From assembly GCF_016908525.1 (NCBI RefSeq), contig NZ_JAFBEB010000008.1, positions 1 to 64,000 on the forward strand: a stretch of DNA of 64,000 bases. Reading direction: 5' to 3'. The DNA comes from Brevibacillus fulvus (GTDB lineage Bacteria > Bacillota > Bacilli > Brevibacillales > Brevibacillaceae). The position numbers and the translations under genes were made by a program. Within the stretch, counting starts at the first letter, position 1. Every line of letters starts with the position of its first letter. Of this stretch, positions 30,527 to 39,479 are shown one piece after another. The notes under the pieces were generated by a model. It made no database searches. It worked only from the letters and a program-made list of their open reading frames with translations, and had not been told where the DNA came from.

Positions 30527-32869
30527 TCACTCAAGGACAAGCGTTCCTTTTCCTGCCAAAACATGTTGTAATTTGTCGGCAAGAGTATCAGCAATCTTTT
30601 CGGATAGACTGTCCAGATCCTCTTTGCTGTTTACGCTATTGCTCTGGAGTGTCAGTTGGATAGTTGGTCGGAAATCAACGTATGTTGATCCAGCAGTTTG
30701 TTCCCCAACTGCTGCCTGAGCAACCCCTGTATTGGCGAGGGAAGGTGTATAGCTTGGCACCTTGCTAAATGAATCTTCCATAGCCGTCGCAAGAGAATCA
30801 CCCGAAGCCTCAACACCGATCGCCATTGTCTCAGGAATAGCCATACCGCTGTCTGTGAGTCGGGAGAACGGCCCCAAATCTGCGTCTGAGTGGGGCAAGA
30901 ATTGATCCGCCCATTCAAAAACGCTCGAAAGTGCGTCAGCAACCTTATCCTTCACAGACAATATACCATCGACAATCGTGGTGATAATTTTCTGTCCGCT
31001 CTCAAATAACCCGCTGATCCACCCGCCAAACCAACCATCGATAGTCGTGAATGCGTTCAAGAAGGTATTCTTGATGGTCTCCCATGCACCTGACCAGTCA
31101 CCAGTGATGAACTGAGTGAAGGCTGTGAAGATGCCCTTCCAAAAAGCAATAACGGTATTGAGATAGGCAGAGATTCCTTCCCACACTGCTATTCCTGCGT
31201 TCTTTACCCATTCCCACGCGGCTACCAGATAGGCACTCACCATATCCCAATTCTCGTATAGCCACCAGCCAGCAGCAATAAGTGCGATTACGGCGGCTAT
31301 CACCAAGAGGATCGGCCATAGAGCTGAAAGTGAAGCTATTCCGAACCCACCCATAGCAGCGGACATGGCTGCAAATCCTGTTGTTACCGGCATCCAAATC
31401 CCAGCAAGAAACACAAGTGGAGCGACCAGCAATAAGAGTGCAGCTACGACCATTAAGAAGGCAACTGCAATTTTAGTAATCAGAGGATGATCTTTAGCAA
31501 ACTCACCAATTCCTTTTGTAATATCTGCGATGAAACCAACGATTGGTTTAACTACATCCAGCACCGCGTCACCAACTGGTTCAAAGGCGAGTTGCATCTC
31601 ATTGGACATCGCCTGCCAATCACTTGCTACTTGGTCAGCTATTTCTCCGGCCTTTCCCCCGAATTCTTCAAGAGGTTTTGCGTTCATCATGGCCTTTACT
31701 GCAGCTCGTCCAGCATCCTCGAACTGGGTGCCGAAAACTTTGGACATAACATCGTCCTGCACGCTAGCATCTTTGATTGATGCAATACCCGTTGTAATTG
31801 CCATGATCGCCTGTTCTGCCTCTTTGCCCCCGGCCTTGATTTGATCGAGTATCTTGAACAGTTTATCCTTACCGAATATTCCCTCAAGCGCTCCCAATGC
31901 GTTTTCGTCCAGGGCCTTATTCAAGCGGATGCCAAACGATTCCTTGAAAGCATCCCCTAACTTGTCAAAGTTGAAAGCACCGGACTCTGCTCCCGCCACG
32001 AACATACCCATCATTTTTTCAGCGCTGATTCCGGCCTCTTTGAATTGCGGAGAGTATTCCCAAATGGTATCAAGCAAATCATCCGCTTTATCTCCGACTC
32101 GTTGATACGCAGCGGAAATCATATCAAGTCCTTTGACTGGCTCTGTTCCCCACTGTCCTTGCATCATGTCCAGGGCCTTAGCAATACTGTCCTGATCGAG
32201 ATCGCCAAGAGAAACCTTCTCCAGAGCAATGGCACCCTCAGCGACTTTCCGAATCTCTTCATCAGTACCCTCAAGGAGATGTCTGAATCTCCCGAATGAC
32301 TCCGCAGCTTCCTGGGGAGCTTCGACCAGACCGGACGTGAATAATTTTTTTACTGAGTCTGACATTGACACCATTTCCGAATCTGTTGCACCCACACGAG
32401 CTTGCAGCAAGTCAAGGGAATGGTCCATGTTGTATGCTGATACTGCCGCGGCAGACAAACCAGCGGTAACCACCGCACCACCTGCAGCAGCAACACCCGC
32501 AATTTCTTCCATATGCCCGGCTGCTTTATCAACATACTCGAGTGATTCTGCCGCCTCATCCCCGGCCTTGGAAGCAGCCCGAAGTGCTCTTTCCAATCGT
32601 GTGATATGTTTATCATCGACCGAATCCGCTTCGTGATCCACATCGGCAATTTCGCGGGCCAGCTTTGTAGCTTGGCGATGGGCGTCATCCATAGCATTAT
32701 CCAGTTGGGTTATTCCAGCGTGGTCTATGCTATCCAACGCATTTTCCATTTCGGTTGCGGCATCTTCAACATCATCGAAAATGTCCAGAACATCACCAAG
32801 GTGCTTCAGAAGGGAGGAGAGCTGCTTGGACATCTTCTCTTGAAACGCAAGCGTTGTCGTTAAAGCCAT
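30527..32869 (-). CDS. xkdO: Tail tape measure protein (XkdO-like)
   Basis: The 780-residue protein has a coiled-coil N-terminus (about 1-110), Ala/Gly-rich helices, hydrophobic segments around residues 465-545 (AVAFLMVVAALLLLVAPLVF and following), and PLIGF-like repeats of the family (GAWETIKNTFLNAFTTIDGW). Its length sets tail length; at about 0.15 nm per residue this predicts roughly 115 nm. It starts inside the end of the frameshifted chaperone gene. Confidence 0.9.
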   Translation of the reverse strand: MALTTTLAFQEKMSKQLSSLLKHLGDVLDIFDDVEDAATEMENALDSIDHAGITQLDNAMDDAHRQATKLAREIADVDHEADSVDDKHITRLERALRAASKAGDEAAESLEYVDKAAGHMEEIAGVAAAGGAVVTAGLSAAAVSAYNMDHSLDLLQARVGATDSEMVSMSDSVKKLFTSGLVEAPQEAAESFGRFRHLLEGTDEEIRKVAEGAIALEKVSLGDLDQDSIAKALDMMQGQWGTEPVKGLDMISAAYQRVGDKADDLLDTIWEYSPQFKEAGISAEKMMGMFVAGAESGAFNFDKLGDAFKESFGIRLNKALDENALGALEGIFGKDKLFKILDQIKAGGKEAEQAIMAITTGIASIKDASVQDDVMSKVFGTQFEDAGRAAVKAMMNAKPLEEFGGKAGEIADQVASDWQAMSNEMQLAFEPVGDAVLDVVKPIVGFIADITKGIGEFAKDHPLITKIAVAFLMVVAALLLLVAPLVFLAGIWMPVTTGFAAMSAAMGGFGIASLSALWPILLVIAAVIALIAAGWWLYENWDMVSAYLVAAWEWVKNAGIAVWEGISAYLNTVIAFWKGIFTAFTQFITGDWSGAWETIKNTFLNAFTTIDGWFGGWISGLFESGQKIITTIVDGILSVKDKVADALSSVFEWADQFLPHSDADLGPFSRLTDSGMAIPETMAIGVEASGDSLATAMEDSFSKVPSYTPSLANTGVAQAAVGEQTAGSTYVDFRPTIQLTLQSNSVNSKEDLDSLSEKIADTLADKLQHVLAGKGTLVLE

Positions 32870-32872
32870 TAC

Positions 32873-33504
32873 CTATCTCCCCCTTCCTCTTCGCCTGCGG
32901 CTTTTCATTCGCTCCATTTTCTTTGCCTGCTCGGATTTGCGCTCCATCTCCATAACGGTAGAAACCAGGACGAATTGCTTTTCCCGCTCAGGGAGAGTTA
33001 GGATTTCCGAAGGCAGGCGGTTTTTTTCTTGCCAGATATAAGAATAGAGAGCCAGTTCCGGGCTCTCCTTGATTAGTTTTTTACCTCTTCCTCTGCCTCC
33101 TCATCGTCTGCAAAATCACTTATTTCAGCGATCGCATCATACAGGTCATCCAGCTCTTTCGGCGATGGGAAGATGCAGGGAACAACTTCATAGGCAGCCA
33201 GCTTTCCATACTTCGCCAGCGCCTGCTGCGAGTCAATCCGGAAGTTTGTGCGATCGGTATCGATGCCGGCGATGATGATCTCAGCCTTGAAGCGCAGATC
33301 ATCGAATTCAACTTTCCGCTCTGCCTTGCTCTTTTTACCTGTGACGGATACCTTAAGCGCTGCTTTACGGGCTTTGTAATACACGTCACCAGGTACAGCA
33401 CGGATAGGGAGCTTCACGCCTTTCCGTTTCCACTCCCATTCCCCTTTTGCATCGACCTGGGTGTTCATCCCCAGAAATTCTTCCATCGTGAGAAATTCAC
33501 TCAT
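32873..33504 (-). CDS. Tail assembly chaperone, -1 frameshift product (XkdN plus extension)
   Basis: The short product ends at 33073. At 33076-33082 the minus strand has the slippery heptamer A-AAA-AAC directly before the zero-frame TAA. A -1 shift opens a frame starting KKLIKESPELALYSY and running 65 residues (to ...KSRRRRGRGR) to a TAG at 32873, just past the tape measure start. This gpG/gpGT arrangement is universal in long-tailed phages. The extension binds the tape measure, while the short form coats the polymerising tail. Confidence 0.8.
33073..33504 (-). CDS. xkdN: Tail assembly chaperone, short form (XkdN-like)
   Basis: The 143-residue protein begins MSEFLTMEEFLGMNTQVDAK and ends in an acidic DDEEAEEEVKN, with DLRFKAEIIIAGIDTDRTNF in the middle, as in XkdN proteins. 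It precedes the tape measure gene and is extended by a -1 frameshift. Confidence 0.85.
   Translation of the reverse strand: MSEFLTMEEFLGMNTQVDAKGEWEWKRKGVKLPIRAVPGDVYYKARKAALKVSVTGKKSKAERKVEFDDLRFKAEIIIAGIDTDRTNFRIDSQQALAKYGKLAAYEVVPCIFPSPKELDDLYDAIAEISDFADDEEAEEEVKN
33076..33082 (-). other. Programmed -1 frameshift site AAAAAAC
   Basis: The heptamer A-AAA-AAC is in phase with the XkdN frame and followed at once by TAA. An 11-bp stem (GAGAGCC/GGCTCTC around 33047-33066) lies about 10 bases downstream and could stimulate slipping. Confidence 0.75.
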
Positions 33505-33531
33505 GTAAAACGCCTCCTTGTCTTATTGGAA

Positions 33532-33945
33532 TTAATCGATCGGATCGTAATCGTCCACAGTTCCTTCAAGCGATGTATCTTCGTCCAGCTCGCCGTGACT
33601 CCACTTGGCAATAGACAACGAGTCGGGGGAGAATCCGATAACCGCAACGCGGTATTTACCGGCGATCGGGTCATCAAGCTCGCCAATGAAGTTCACTTTC
33701 CCCTCAGGGTTTTTGGCGAGCTCCATGATGAGTTTCTGGACATTCGATGTCCGTTCAAATGTGGCCGTCATGCTCACGGATGACGAAACGACACGGTGCC
33801 CCTTTCGAAGCTTACCGGCTCGCTTGCTTTCGGCCTTGTCAAACTCCTCGGTCAATTCAAAACCAATGCACTCGGTCAATTCGTTACCGTTCTGGTCGTA
33901 GAAATGCCCGTGCGTACCGGAGTAGGTTTGAGCGTCCTTTGACAT
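33532..33945 (-). CDS. xkdM: Tail tube protein XkdM
   Basis: The 137-residue protein has the XkdM build: an N-terminal DAQTYSGTHGHFYDQNGNEL, ECIGFELTEEFDKAESKRAG, and a beta-rich body ending in WSHGELDEDTSLEGTVDDY. It forms the inner tube of the contractile tail, between the sheath and chaperone genes. Confidence 0.9.
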   Translation of the reverse strand: MSKDAQTYSGTHGHFYDQNGNELTECIGFELTEEFDKAESKRAGKLRKGHRVVSSSVSMTATFERTSNVQKLIMELAKNPEGKVNFIGELDDPIAGKYRVAVIGFSPDSLSIAKWSHGELDEDTSLEGTVDDYDPID

Positions 33946-33956
33946 TATCAGTCACC

Positions 33957-35369
33957 TCATTTCGCTTTGTTGTAGGTGTAAATCTTCTCGAGTGCATCCT
34001 GATGACGGAAGCCAGCGATGAAGTGCCCTGCGTTTCTTGCTGGCGTGTAAATCGGATCTGGTCCGTGGTATTCAGGGTCTTCGATGTATTCATAGTCAGC
34101 AGCAATAACCTCCAGCGCTGCAAGTGGACGGAATACTTCCCGCTTGATCATCTGGCAGAACGCGGCGCGGCGCGCCGGACTGTTGCTGTTCGGTTGCTGG
34201 CGTACCCACTCCTTGCCCGCCTCTTCTTCCGCATACATGATCGAATGGAAGGTATCTACCACACGGATTTTCCCGAAGTCCTTGGATTGATCGGGTCCCG
34301 GAGTTGTGAGCGTATTTACCGGTTCCTGAATGATTACCTTGCCATTGTCCATGTTGAGCATCAGCGTGCCGGATTGTACCAGTTCGATCAGATCGGTTTC
34401 GTCCCACTCTTTGGTGAGTGCTTCGAACTTGGTCACGTAGAGGGCCATTGTATAGTTCAGAGGCATGGCAGCCATCAGCGAGCCAATAAACACCGCTGTT
34501 TTGGCGCTTGAATAGGTTTTGCCCTTCCACTTGAAGCCGCTACCGACGTTCACCACAACCATGTTGTTTGCATCAGTGGACGACTTTTTGATCGCCGCTT
34601 TATCCTGATCACGCGTGGAGTCCCCACCGAAAATAAACTTGATGTAATTCCCGAGGACGTTTTGCTGATCCGCCCAATCCTGAGCGGATGCGTTCAATGC
34701 CGCATCAGAAATCCCCAATGTGAAGACGCCAAACTTCCCTTTTTGGGTAGCCAGAGCGTTTTGATAGGCGGTATATTTGGTGGCTTCTACACTCTTCCCG
34801 CTGTCTCCGCCGGTTAAATTCGTCCCCGCGGTGGAATCGGGCAGCTGATCTGCCAGTTTAGTCAGAACGATGTAATCGCTGAAAGCATACGCAGCGACCA
34901 ACTCATCCACTGTACCGCCTGTCTGACTGTCAACCAGTTCCGCATCTTTATAAACCAGCAAATCACGCTTGGTGTTGTCCAAAAGGTTCGGTTGAACAAC
35001 GACTTTCAGACTGTTACCAAGCACGCCTTTATACTTCGCCTCGATTTTCAGTACGTCAGTCGCACCGCTTTTCAATGTAGCACTCGCAACCTTCGCGCTT
35101 TCTCCTGCCACACGATAAAGCAGCACCTCAGTCGGCTGTGGGTCTGCCGCCCATACCAAGTCAAAGTCATCGACCTGGCCGAATTTCTTCTCTGCGGCCG
35201 TTTTATTGCGGACCGTGATAAACTCTCCGATCGGGCCCCAATCGGCAACGATCGGCAGCGCGAATTTTCCACGCAGCCCTGCTGTGGTCTGCTCTTCAAT
35301 AAACGATTTGAGGAAAGAGTAGGCGCCGGAAAGCACCTTCTCTTCCCCCGGTTGGTATTTACCAGACAT
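33957..35369 (-). CDS. xkdK: Tail sheath protein XkdK
   Basis: The 470-residue protein has features of Bacillus phage sheaths: LPIVADWGPIGEFITVRNKT at the start, an inserted domain at about 90-200, NALATQKGKFGVFTLGIS, and the conserved C-terminal fold with KIRVVDTFHSIMYAEEEAGK and GHFIAGF. It contracts to drive the tube into the cell and shows that this prophage is a myovirus. Confidence 0.9.
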   Translation of the reverse strand: MSGKYQPGEEKVLSGAYSFLKSFIEEQTTAGLRGKFALPIVADWGPIGEFITVRNKTAAEKKFGQVDDFDLVWAADPQPTEVLLYRVAGESAKVASATLKSGATDVLKIEAKYKGVLGNSLKVVVQPNLLDNTKRDLLVYKDAELVDSQTGGTVDELVAAYAFSDYIVLTKLADQLPDSTAGTNLTGGDSGKSVEATKYTAYQNALATQKGKFGVFTLGISDAALNASAQDWADQQNVLGNYIKFIFGGDSTRDQDKAAIKKSSTDANNMVVVNVGSGFKWKGKTYSSAKTAVFIGSLMAAMPLNYTMALYVTKFEALTKEWDETDLIELVQSGTLMLNMDNGKVIIQEPVNTLTTPGPDQSKDFGKIRVVDTFHSIMYAEEEAGKEWVRQQPNSNSPARRAAFCQMIKREVFRPLAALEVIAADYEYIEDPEYHGPDPIYTPARNAGHFIAGFRHQDALEKIYTYNKAK

Positions 35370-35669
35370 CTATTCCACCGTCCTTTCCTTGAACTTCGTA
35401 ACGAACTCTTCCGCCTCCTCGACGGTCATTTCGTCAGGGGCATCAAAAAAGGCAGTGATTGCTTCCGTCCGGTTCAAGCCGAACTTCTGCTCCGCTACCT
35501 GCATGATTTGGTGTTTTGCGTACTTCACTGTGCCGACACTGTCGCTGTCATTTCTTTCTTCTTGCGCTAATTGAGCAGCAGCTTCATCCGTCGATGCTTC
35601 TGCAGTCGGTTGTTCTGCATTAACTTTTGTAGTTTCTTCGATGTCCGTTTCCGTTTTTTTACGTACCAC
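35370..35669 (-). CDS. Small acidic protein between connector and sheath genes
   Basis: The 99-residue protein has a Thr/Glu/Ala-rich disordered N-terminal half and a helical C-terminal domain with IMQVAEQKFGLNRTEAITAF. It resembles short phage proteins found before sheath genes (YqbJ/XkdJ region), but no exact family is certain. Confidence 0.55.
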   Translation of the reverse strand: MVRKKTETDIEETTKVNAEQPTAEASTDEAAAQLAQEERNDSDSVGTVKYAKHQIMQVAEQKFGLNRTEAITAFFDAPDEMTVEEAEEFVTKFKERTVE

Positions 35670-36126
35670 TTGGTTTCCCTCCTTTCTTCAAGGTAGGATC
35701 ATATCGGTTATGAATCACTTCTAGCGGGTCGTATTCGATCGGCGTGTACGGGATATAAACCAGATATTTCAGCTCCATCGATTGATCGAGGCCATCCGGT
35801 TTACTAAAAGTCAGCCGGCACTCCCTGATGTATCCAACCTGCTGGCGATTCGTATCGTAAAGCGGAAGAATCCAACGTCGATCAGCAAGGTCTTGCCTCA
35901 CTCGTTGCACAATATCCTTCCGTTGGCCGACATCCTTTGCCAGAAATACCGCATTCAGCGTGACTCTTTCACGGTATGCATCGGGCCTTCTTGGATCCGG
36001 AACTCGCATTGGTTCTTCCACAAACCATGTTGGCCGTGTAAAGTCCTTGGGCTTCGGCAGTTCCTCTGCACCGATGTTGGTCAAGGAATACAGCCAGCGC
36101 CGAATGGAAAGTACATCATCAGCCAT
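35659..36126 (-). CDS. Tail completion/terminator-type protein (XkdJ region)
   Basis: Read as 155 residues from the ATG at 36126, which has AAGGAGG in front. The sequence (DDVLSIRRWLYSLTNIGAEE, PDAYRERVTLNAVFLAKDVG, RWILPLYDTNRQQVGYIREC) fits the mixed alpha/beta tail terminator proteins of PBSX-like phages. It overlaps the gp10-like gene by eight bases. Confidence 0.6.
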   Translation of the reverse strand: MADDVLSIRRWLYSLTNIGAEELPKPKDFTRPTWFVEEPMRVPDPRRPDAYRERVTLNAVFLAKDVGQRKDIVQRVRQDLADRRWILPLYDTNRQQVGYIRECRLTFSKPDGLDQSMELKYLVYIPYTPIEYDPLEVIHNRYDPTLKKGGKPSGT

Positions 36127-36664
36127 CGGGGAACAACCTCCTTGCCAACTCGTCAAGCTCTTCTTGCACCAGTTCATCCATGATGGATTCAACCTCGGCT
36201 TCCGAACGAGCCAAATAGTGAACGCCGGGAATGCGTTTGCCTGTTAAGATCATGCCGTAATCCCAGATGTTCGGGTTCTTGCCTGCCGCCTGATCATAAA
36301 GAAACTGCACATAGGCTTTCGGGTCATAGATGAATTTTTCATCATCCCAATGCCCAGGCACGAATTGCCCCTTCCGCTGTGTGAATCCTTCCTCCACATA
36401 TCGGGCGTATTCAAGATGTGTCCCGACAGTGATTTCCGCTTTCGTCCCCCGAAGAATCAGGTCGAAGATGTTATCTGGATTCCCGATCATGAGCGATTCC
36501 TGAAGGACGCCGTCTCGAACCGGAGCACGATCCTGCGCGCCTCTCAGAATTTGAAACCCTGCCTTTCTGGCTACCCGATCCATTGCGGCTTCGACTTCCC
36601 GTTTGCTTTGCTTTTTCAGGCGGCGATACTGTCGCTCCAAGTCCTTTTTGTTGACGGTAGCCAT
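36119..36664 (-). CDS. HK97 gp10-like tail completion protein (XkdI-like)
   Basis: The 181-residue protein contains the HK97-gp10 signature: DRVARKAGFQILRGAQDRAP, VRDGVLQESL, a beta strand AEITVGTHLEYARYVEEGF, and a C-terminal acidic helix. It helps join tail to head. Confidence 0.8.
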   Translation of the reverse strand: MATVNKKDLERQYRRLKKQSKREVEAAMDRVARKAGFQILRGAQDRAPVRDGVLQESLMIGNPDNIFDLILRGTKAEITVGTHLEYARYVEEGFTQRKGQFVPGHWDDEKFIYDPKAYVQFLYDQAAGKNPNIWDYGMILTGKRIPGVHYLARSEAEVESIMDELVQEELDELARRLFPDG

Positions 36665-37050
36665 TAGATTTCAGGCTCCTCTCCCGTTGCTGCATCGATC
36701 AGGCTGATCACAACCTCGTAGTGATGCAGGCCAGCGTCTCCGTAAACGGGATAAGGCAATCCAACTTGATAGACAAGCCCGGAAAACTCAGGCTGTTCAA
36801 GTTGAATTCGCATGCCAGCTTTCATCCCGCCATGAAGGGTATGCAGAAGGAAGTCCTGAGACGTTGCCTGCCGCCCTGTAAGCTGCTGAATACGACCGGG
36901 GGAACCAGATACCCTGCAAGGCACGTTCTGGGCTACTGTGCGCCATTCTGAGCTGTCTTTACCTCCTGTGAAGGGGTCAGTCTCCCCTCCGACATCCAGA
37001 AGGGTAAATGAGTGGCACAGAAGCCGTTTGTAATTGGTCAAATCATCCAC
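36664..37050 (-). CDS. Head closure/minor protein (XkdH-like)
   Basis: The 128-residue protein starts at GTG, overlapping the next connector gene. It has the XkdH/DUF3599-like features CRVSGSPGRIQQLTGRQATS and QEFSGLVYQVGLPYPVYGD. It likely plugs the connector after packaging. Confidence 0.65.
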   Translation of the reverse strand: MDDLTNYKRLLCHSFTLLDVGGETDPFTGGKDSSEWRTVAQNVPCRVSGSPGRIQQLTGRQATSQDFLLHTLHGGMKAGMRIQLEQPEFSGLVYQVGLPYPVYGDAGLHHYEVVISLIDAATGEEPEI

Positions 37051-37355
37051 AGCTTCTGCCCCCGTTTCTTACTGTATTTCAAGAGAATATCCTGCACCTT
37101 CGGATCGTTTGACGAGTAGGATATTGACTCCTGATAGTCCCCTTGCTTCACGCTGGTTACACGCTTTTCCTGCGCCATATCCTTCGCAACCATGGCCGTA
37201 GCCAATCGCAATTCTTCAGGCACCGGGTCAGGAAGATTCACCTGACCCAGCACATAGATGTTTGCATTCAGAACGACTGAGCTCAGCTTGTCAGGCGACA
37301 AAGAAGCCAGTTCAGGAAAATGAGCCAGCAGCTGCTCGTTACTGAGGATTGTCAT
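37038..37355 (-). CDS. Head-tail connector adaptor protein (YqbG/gp6-like)
   Basis: The 105-residue protein is helical (LLAHFPELASLSPDKLSSVV, EELRLATAMVAKDMAQEKRV) with a C-terminal GDYQESISYSSNDPKVQDIL motif typical of gp6/gp15-like connector proteins, which sit below the portal ring. Confidence 0.7.
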   Translation of the reverse strand: MTILSNEQLLAHFPELASLSPDKLSSVVLNANIYVLGQVNLPDPVPEELRLATAMVAKDMAQEKRVTSVKQGDYQESISYSSNDPKVQDILLKYSKKRGQKLWMI

Positions 37356-37512
37356 CGGTCGTCACAGCCTGACTGCCGCCTTCGTCATCCCCGGATGGGT
37401 CTTCCACAACCTTGTATTCATGCTGGGAGTAGATGACCTCATAAGCTTTGCGACTGACTTTCAGTTTTTCTTTACCCTTGCTGATCACAAGGATGTCATT
37501 TGGCTTTTTCAT
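37339..37512 (-). CDS. Small protein between capsid and connector genes
   Basis: Read as 57 residues from the ATG at 37512, with AAAGGAG upstream. It has a basic strand pair (DILVISKGKEKLKVSRKAYE) and an acidic tail (DPSGDDEGGSQ), like short YqbF-type proteins in this place. Function unknown. Confidence 0.55.
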   Translation of the reverse strand: MKKPNDILVISKGKEKLKVSRKAYEVIYSQHEYKVVEDPSGDDEGGSQAVTTDDNPQ

Positions 37513-37541
37513 TGTGGGGAACTCCTTTCTCACTGAATTGA

Positions 37542-38528
37542 TTAACCTACGAAGCCTGCAGGACGCAGCACGCCAAACGCGGCTTCTTTGACTACCAGGA
37601 ATGCCACTTGGAACGTAGCTTTCAGCGCAACCATGTCCTGTTCAGCAAGAGAAAGAGGCTTACCATCTGCTGCATTAACGCTTTGCAAGGTAGCCTCTTT
37701 CAGGATTTCGTATTCGATTTGTTGCAGAATGCCGACCTTAGACTTTTTGTAGTCGCCAGCAATGAGATCCGCTTTTGTTTTGTCCCATGCTCCATTGCGG
37801 CAGTATTCGATCGGGAGAGCGTACAGGGAGTCTTCCGCAACCCCTTCACGAACGGAAGTCAGATAGAGCGGATCACCCTGGCTGTTTTTCAGACCGCGCA
37901 GAGAGGACTTCAAGCCAAAGTGGGCAGCGAATGCGCGTGGTTCTTGATCATCAGCTTCAATCAACGCCATAACGCTGTTCACGTCATCCGCGAGATTTTG
38001 CCCTGCGACCGATCCGCGGGTAAAGGTGTTGCCGGAGTTTACCGCAGCGGTCAGTATGTTGGTTGCAAACGGCGACTCCGTACCGATGAAGGCAGCTGCA
38101 TCCAACTTGGTGTAGAATGCTTCCGCGATGTAAGGCTTCAATTCCTCGAAAACGTCAATACGCGGGCGGTTGAGTGCTTCCTTCGACATCGGAATGATGA
38201 CACCCAATTTTTTCGCCTGCAGCGTTACCTGTGCCCAGGTTGCCTTTGATGTTTTGATTCGCTCTCCCTCACCGACCCAGTAGGCGCCCGGACCATCAAG
38301 CAGGACGGGAATCTTCTTTGTGGCCGTGGTCATCGGTTCCAAATCGGCAAGCTTCATGATCGCTGAGCCGCGAACCACGTCCTTGACGATGTCCGTTGCG
38401 GTTTCATCTGGAATCAAGCCAGTCAGTTCCGTGCTGAGGGTAGCACCTTCTGCAAATTTTTGAATGTCAAACGAAAAGGTTGCGGCCATAGCCATTACCG
38501 GCAATACGCTTATTTGTTTTTTCATCAT
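37542..38528 (-). CDS. Major capsid protein, HK97 family (prophage)
   Basis: The 328-residue capsid protein has the HK97 pattern: an N-terminal arm, ATKKIPVLLDGPGAYWVGEG, IPMSKEALNRPRIDVFEELK in the spine-helix region, and AFIGTESPF. The first 30 residues look like a cleavable leader ending in DIQKFAEGA, which resembles the Prp protease site at the start of ribosomal protein L27 (LNLQFFA). The scaffold upstream carries a like motif, and a Prp-like protease gene is next to it. Confidence 0.85.
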   Translation of the reverse strand: MMKKQISVLPVMAMAATFSFDIQKFAEGATLSTELTGLIPDETATDIVKDVVRGSAIMKLADLEPMTTATKKIPVLLDGPGAYWVGEGERIKTSKATWAQVTLQAKKLGVIIPMSKEALNRPRIDVFEELKPYIAEAFYTKLDAAAFIGTESPFATNILTAAVNSGNTFTRGSVAGQNLADDVNSVMALIEADDQEPRAFAAHFGLKSSLRGLKNSQGDPLYLTSVREGVAEDSLYALPIEYCRNGAWDKTKADLIAGDYKKSKVGILQQIEYEILKEATLQSVNAADGKPLSLAEQDMVALKATFQVAFLVVKEAAFGVLRPAGFVG

Positions 38529-38542
38529 GGATAAGTTCCTCC

Positions 38543-39241
38543 TTAGATACGCTGCATTTTTCGCAGGTCAGTAATGTTTGGAATGGTTGATTTTTGTTGC
38601 GTTGGCGGTTTGGACTGTGGCGTGGTGCCACGCGGAGTACCATCTGATTTGAGCCAAGGTTTCGATGTGATCAACTCGGACACGTGCTTGTCGATGTTCT
38701 TGATCTTCCCGCTGTCGGTGACTTCGACTTTGGTCAGCTCAGCCAACCGAATCGCATCAGCCAGTTTGTCAGGATCAACCCCTTGTTTAATGGCTTCCAC
38801 GATAAAGGCATTTTCAATGCGGAGGGATTGAATGGTCCCATTAGCAGTCTTCAGATCGGTTTCCCGCTCTGCCAGCTTTTGCTCCGCCGTTTTTTGCGCT
38901 TCCTGCTGCTGTTTATGGGCATCGACAATCCCCTTCAGATCGTCAGCTTTCTCAATGCCCAAGCCTTTAAGGAAATCGCTGACTGCTCCTTGCAGCGCGG
39001 AGTCATATTCCTCTTTTGAGGAAAAGGCTACCGCAGGTTTACTCCCTTCCCCTCCCTTATCGCCTCCTGCAGCTGCTTGACCGCCTCCTCCATTGGCAGC
39101 AGCTGCTGCTCCGGTACCACCACCGCCATTGTTCCCGGCCTGTCCACCCTGACCACCTCCATTCCCGCCGTCACCGCCGCCGGCAGCACCACCTCCTTCG
39201 TTGAATCGTTGCACTTTAAAGCTCCATTGCCACTTTTTCAT
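38543..39241 (-). CDS. Scaffold protein with Gly-rich linker (prophage)
   Basis: Read as 232 residues from the ATG at 39241, with GGAAGGAG in front. It begins MKKWQWSFKVQRFNEGG, where FKVQRF resembles a Prp cleavage site. Then comes a Gly/Ala-rich segment (about residues 15-75) and a long coiled-coil scaffold (DAHKQQQEAQKTAEQKLAER ... DTKTANGTIQSL-like). It templates the capsid encoded next. The Gly-rich stretch may be a flexible tether between the leader and the coiled coil. Confidence 0.75.
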   Translation of the reverse strand: MKKWQWSFKVQRFNEGGGAAGGGDGGNGGGQGGQAGNNGGGGTGAAAAANGGGGQAAAGGDKGGEGSKPAVAFSSKEEYDSALQGAVSDFLKGLGIEKADDLKGIVDAHKQQQEAQKTAEQKLAERETDLKTANGTIQSLRIENAFIVEAIKQGVDPDKLADAIRLAELTKVEVTDSGKIKNIDKHVSELITSKPWLKSDGTPRGTTPQSKPPTQQKSTIPNITDLRKMQRI

Positions 39242-39449
39242 TTTGACTTTCTCCTTCCTCAGATTGAATTTCCATAGAAACGTATTCGGGGTATTGCTGT
39301 GCAACAGCTTGGATACCAAGTAGAGCTGTCTGCATAATGGTGGAGATTGCGGCACAAACAATGTCTTTCCCATGCTCTGCATAACCCGCATGCCCCACCG
39401 CATGAATCTTCATTTCGCCATTATCCAGGTACGCTTTGATCTTGATCAC
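39216..39449 (-). CDS. prp: Prp-like (YsxB-type) cysteine protease, likely prohead protease
   Basis: The 77-residue protein is short for the family (about 105) but has both catalytic segments: VGHAGYAEHGKDIVCAAIST with the His of GHAG and the Cys of VCA. Its C-terminus is clipped relative to host Prp (which cuts the N-terminal leader from ribosomal protein L27). It overlaps the scaffold gene by 26 bases and precedes the capsid gene, the place of a prohead protease. GTG start with GGGAGGGGG. Prediction: it removes short leaders from scaffold and capsid. Confidence 0.7.
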   Translation of the reverse strand: MIKIKAYLDNGEMKIHAVGHAGYAEHGKDIVCAAISTIMQTALLGIQAVAQQYPEYVSMEIQSEEGESQNEKVAMEL

Positions 39450-39479
39450 ATCGATGCCCCCTCCCTTCCAGGCAATAAA

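Noticed and set aside
33747-34511. Long 254-codon plus-strand frame over tube and sheath genes
   Set aside because: Shadow of the well-supported sheath and tube genes; amino-acid composition is abnormal and rich in Cys, His and Arg.
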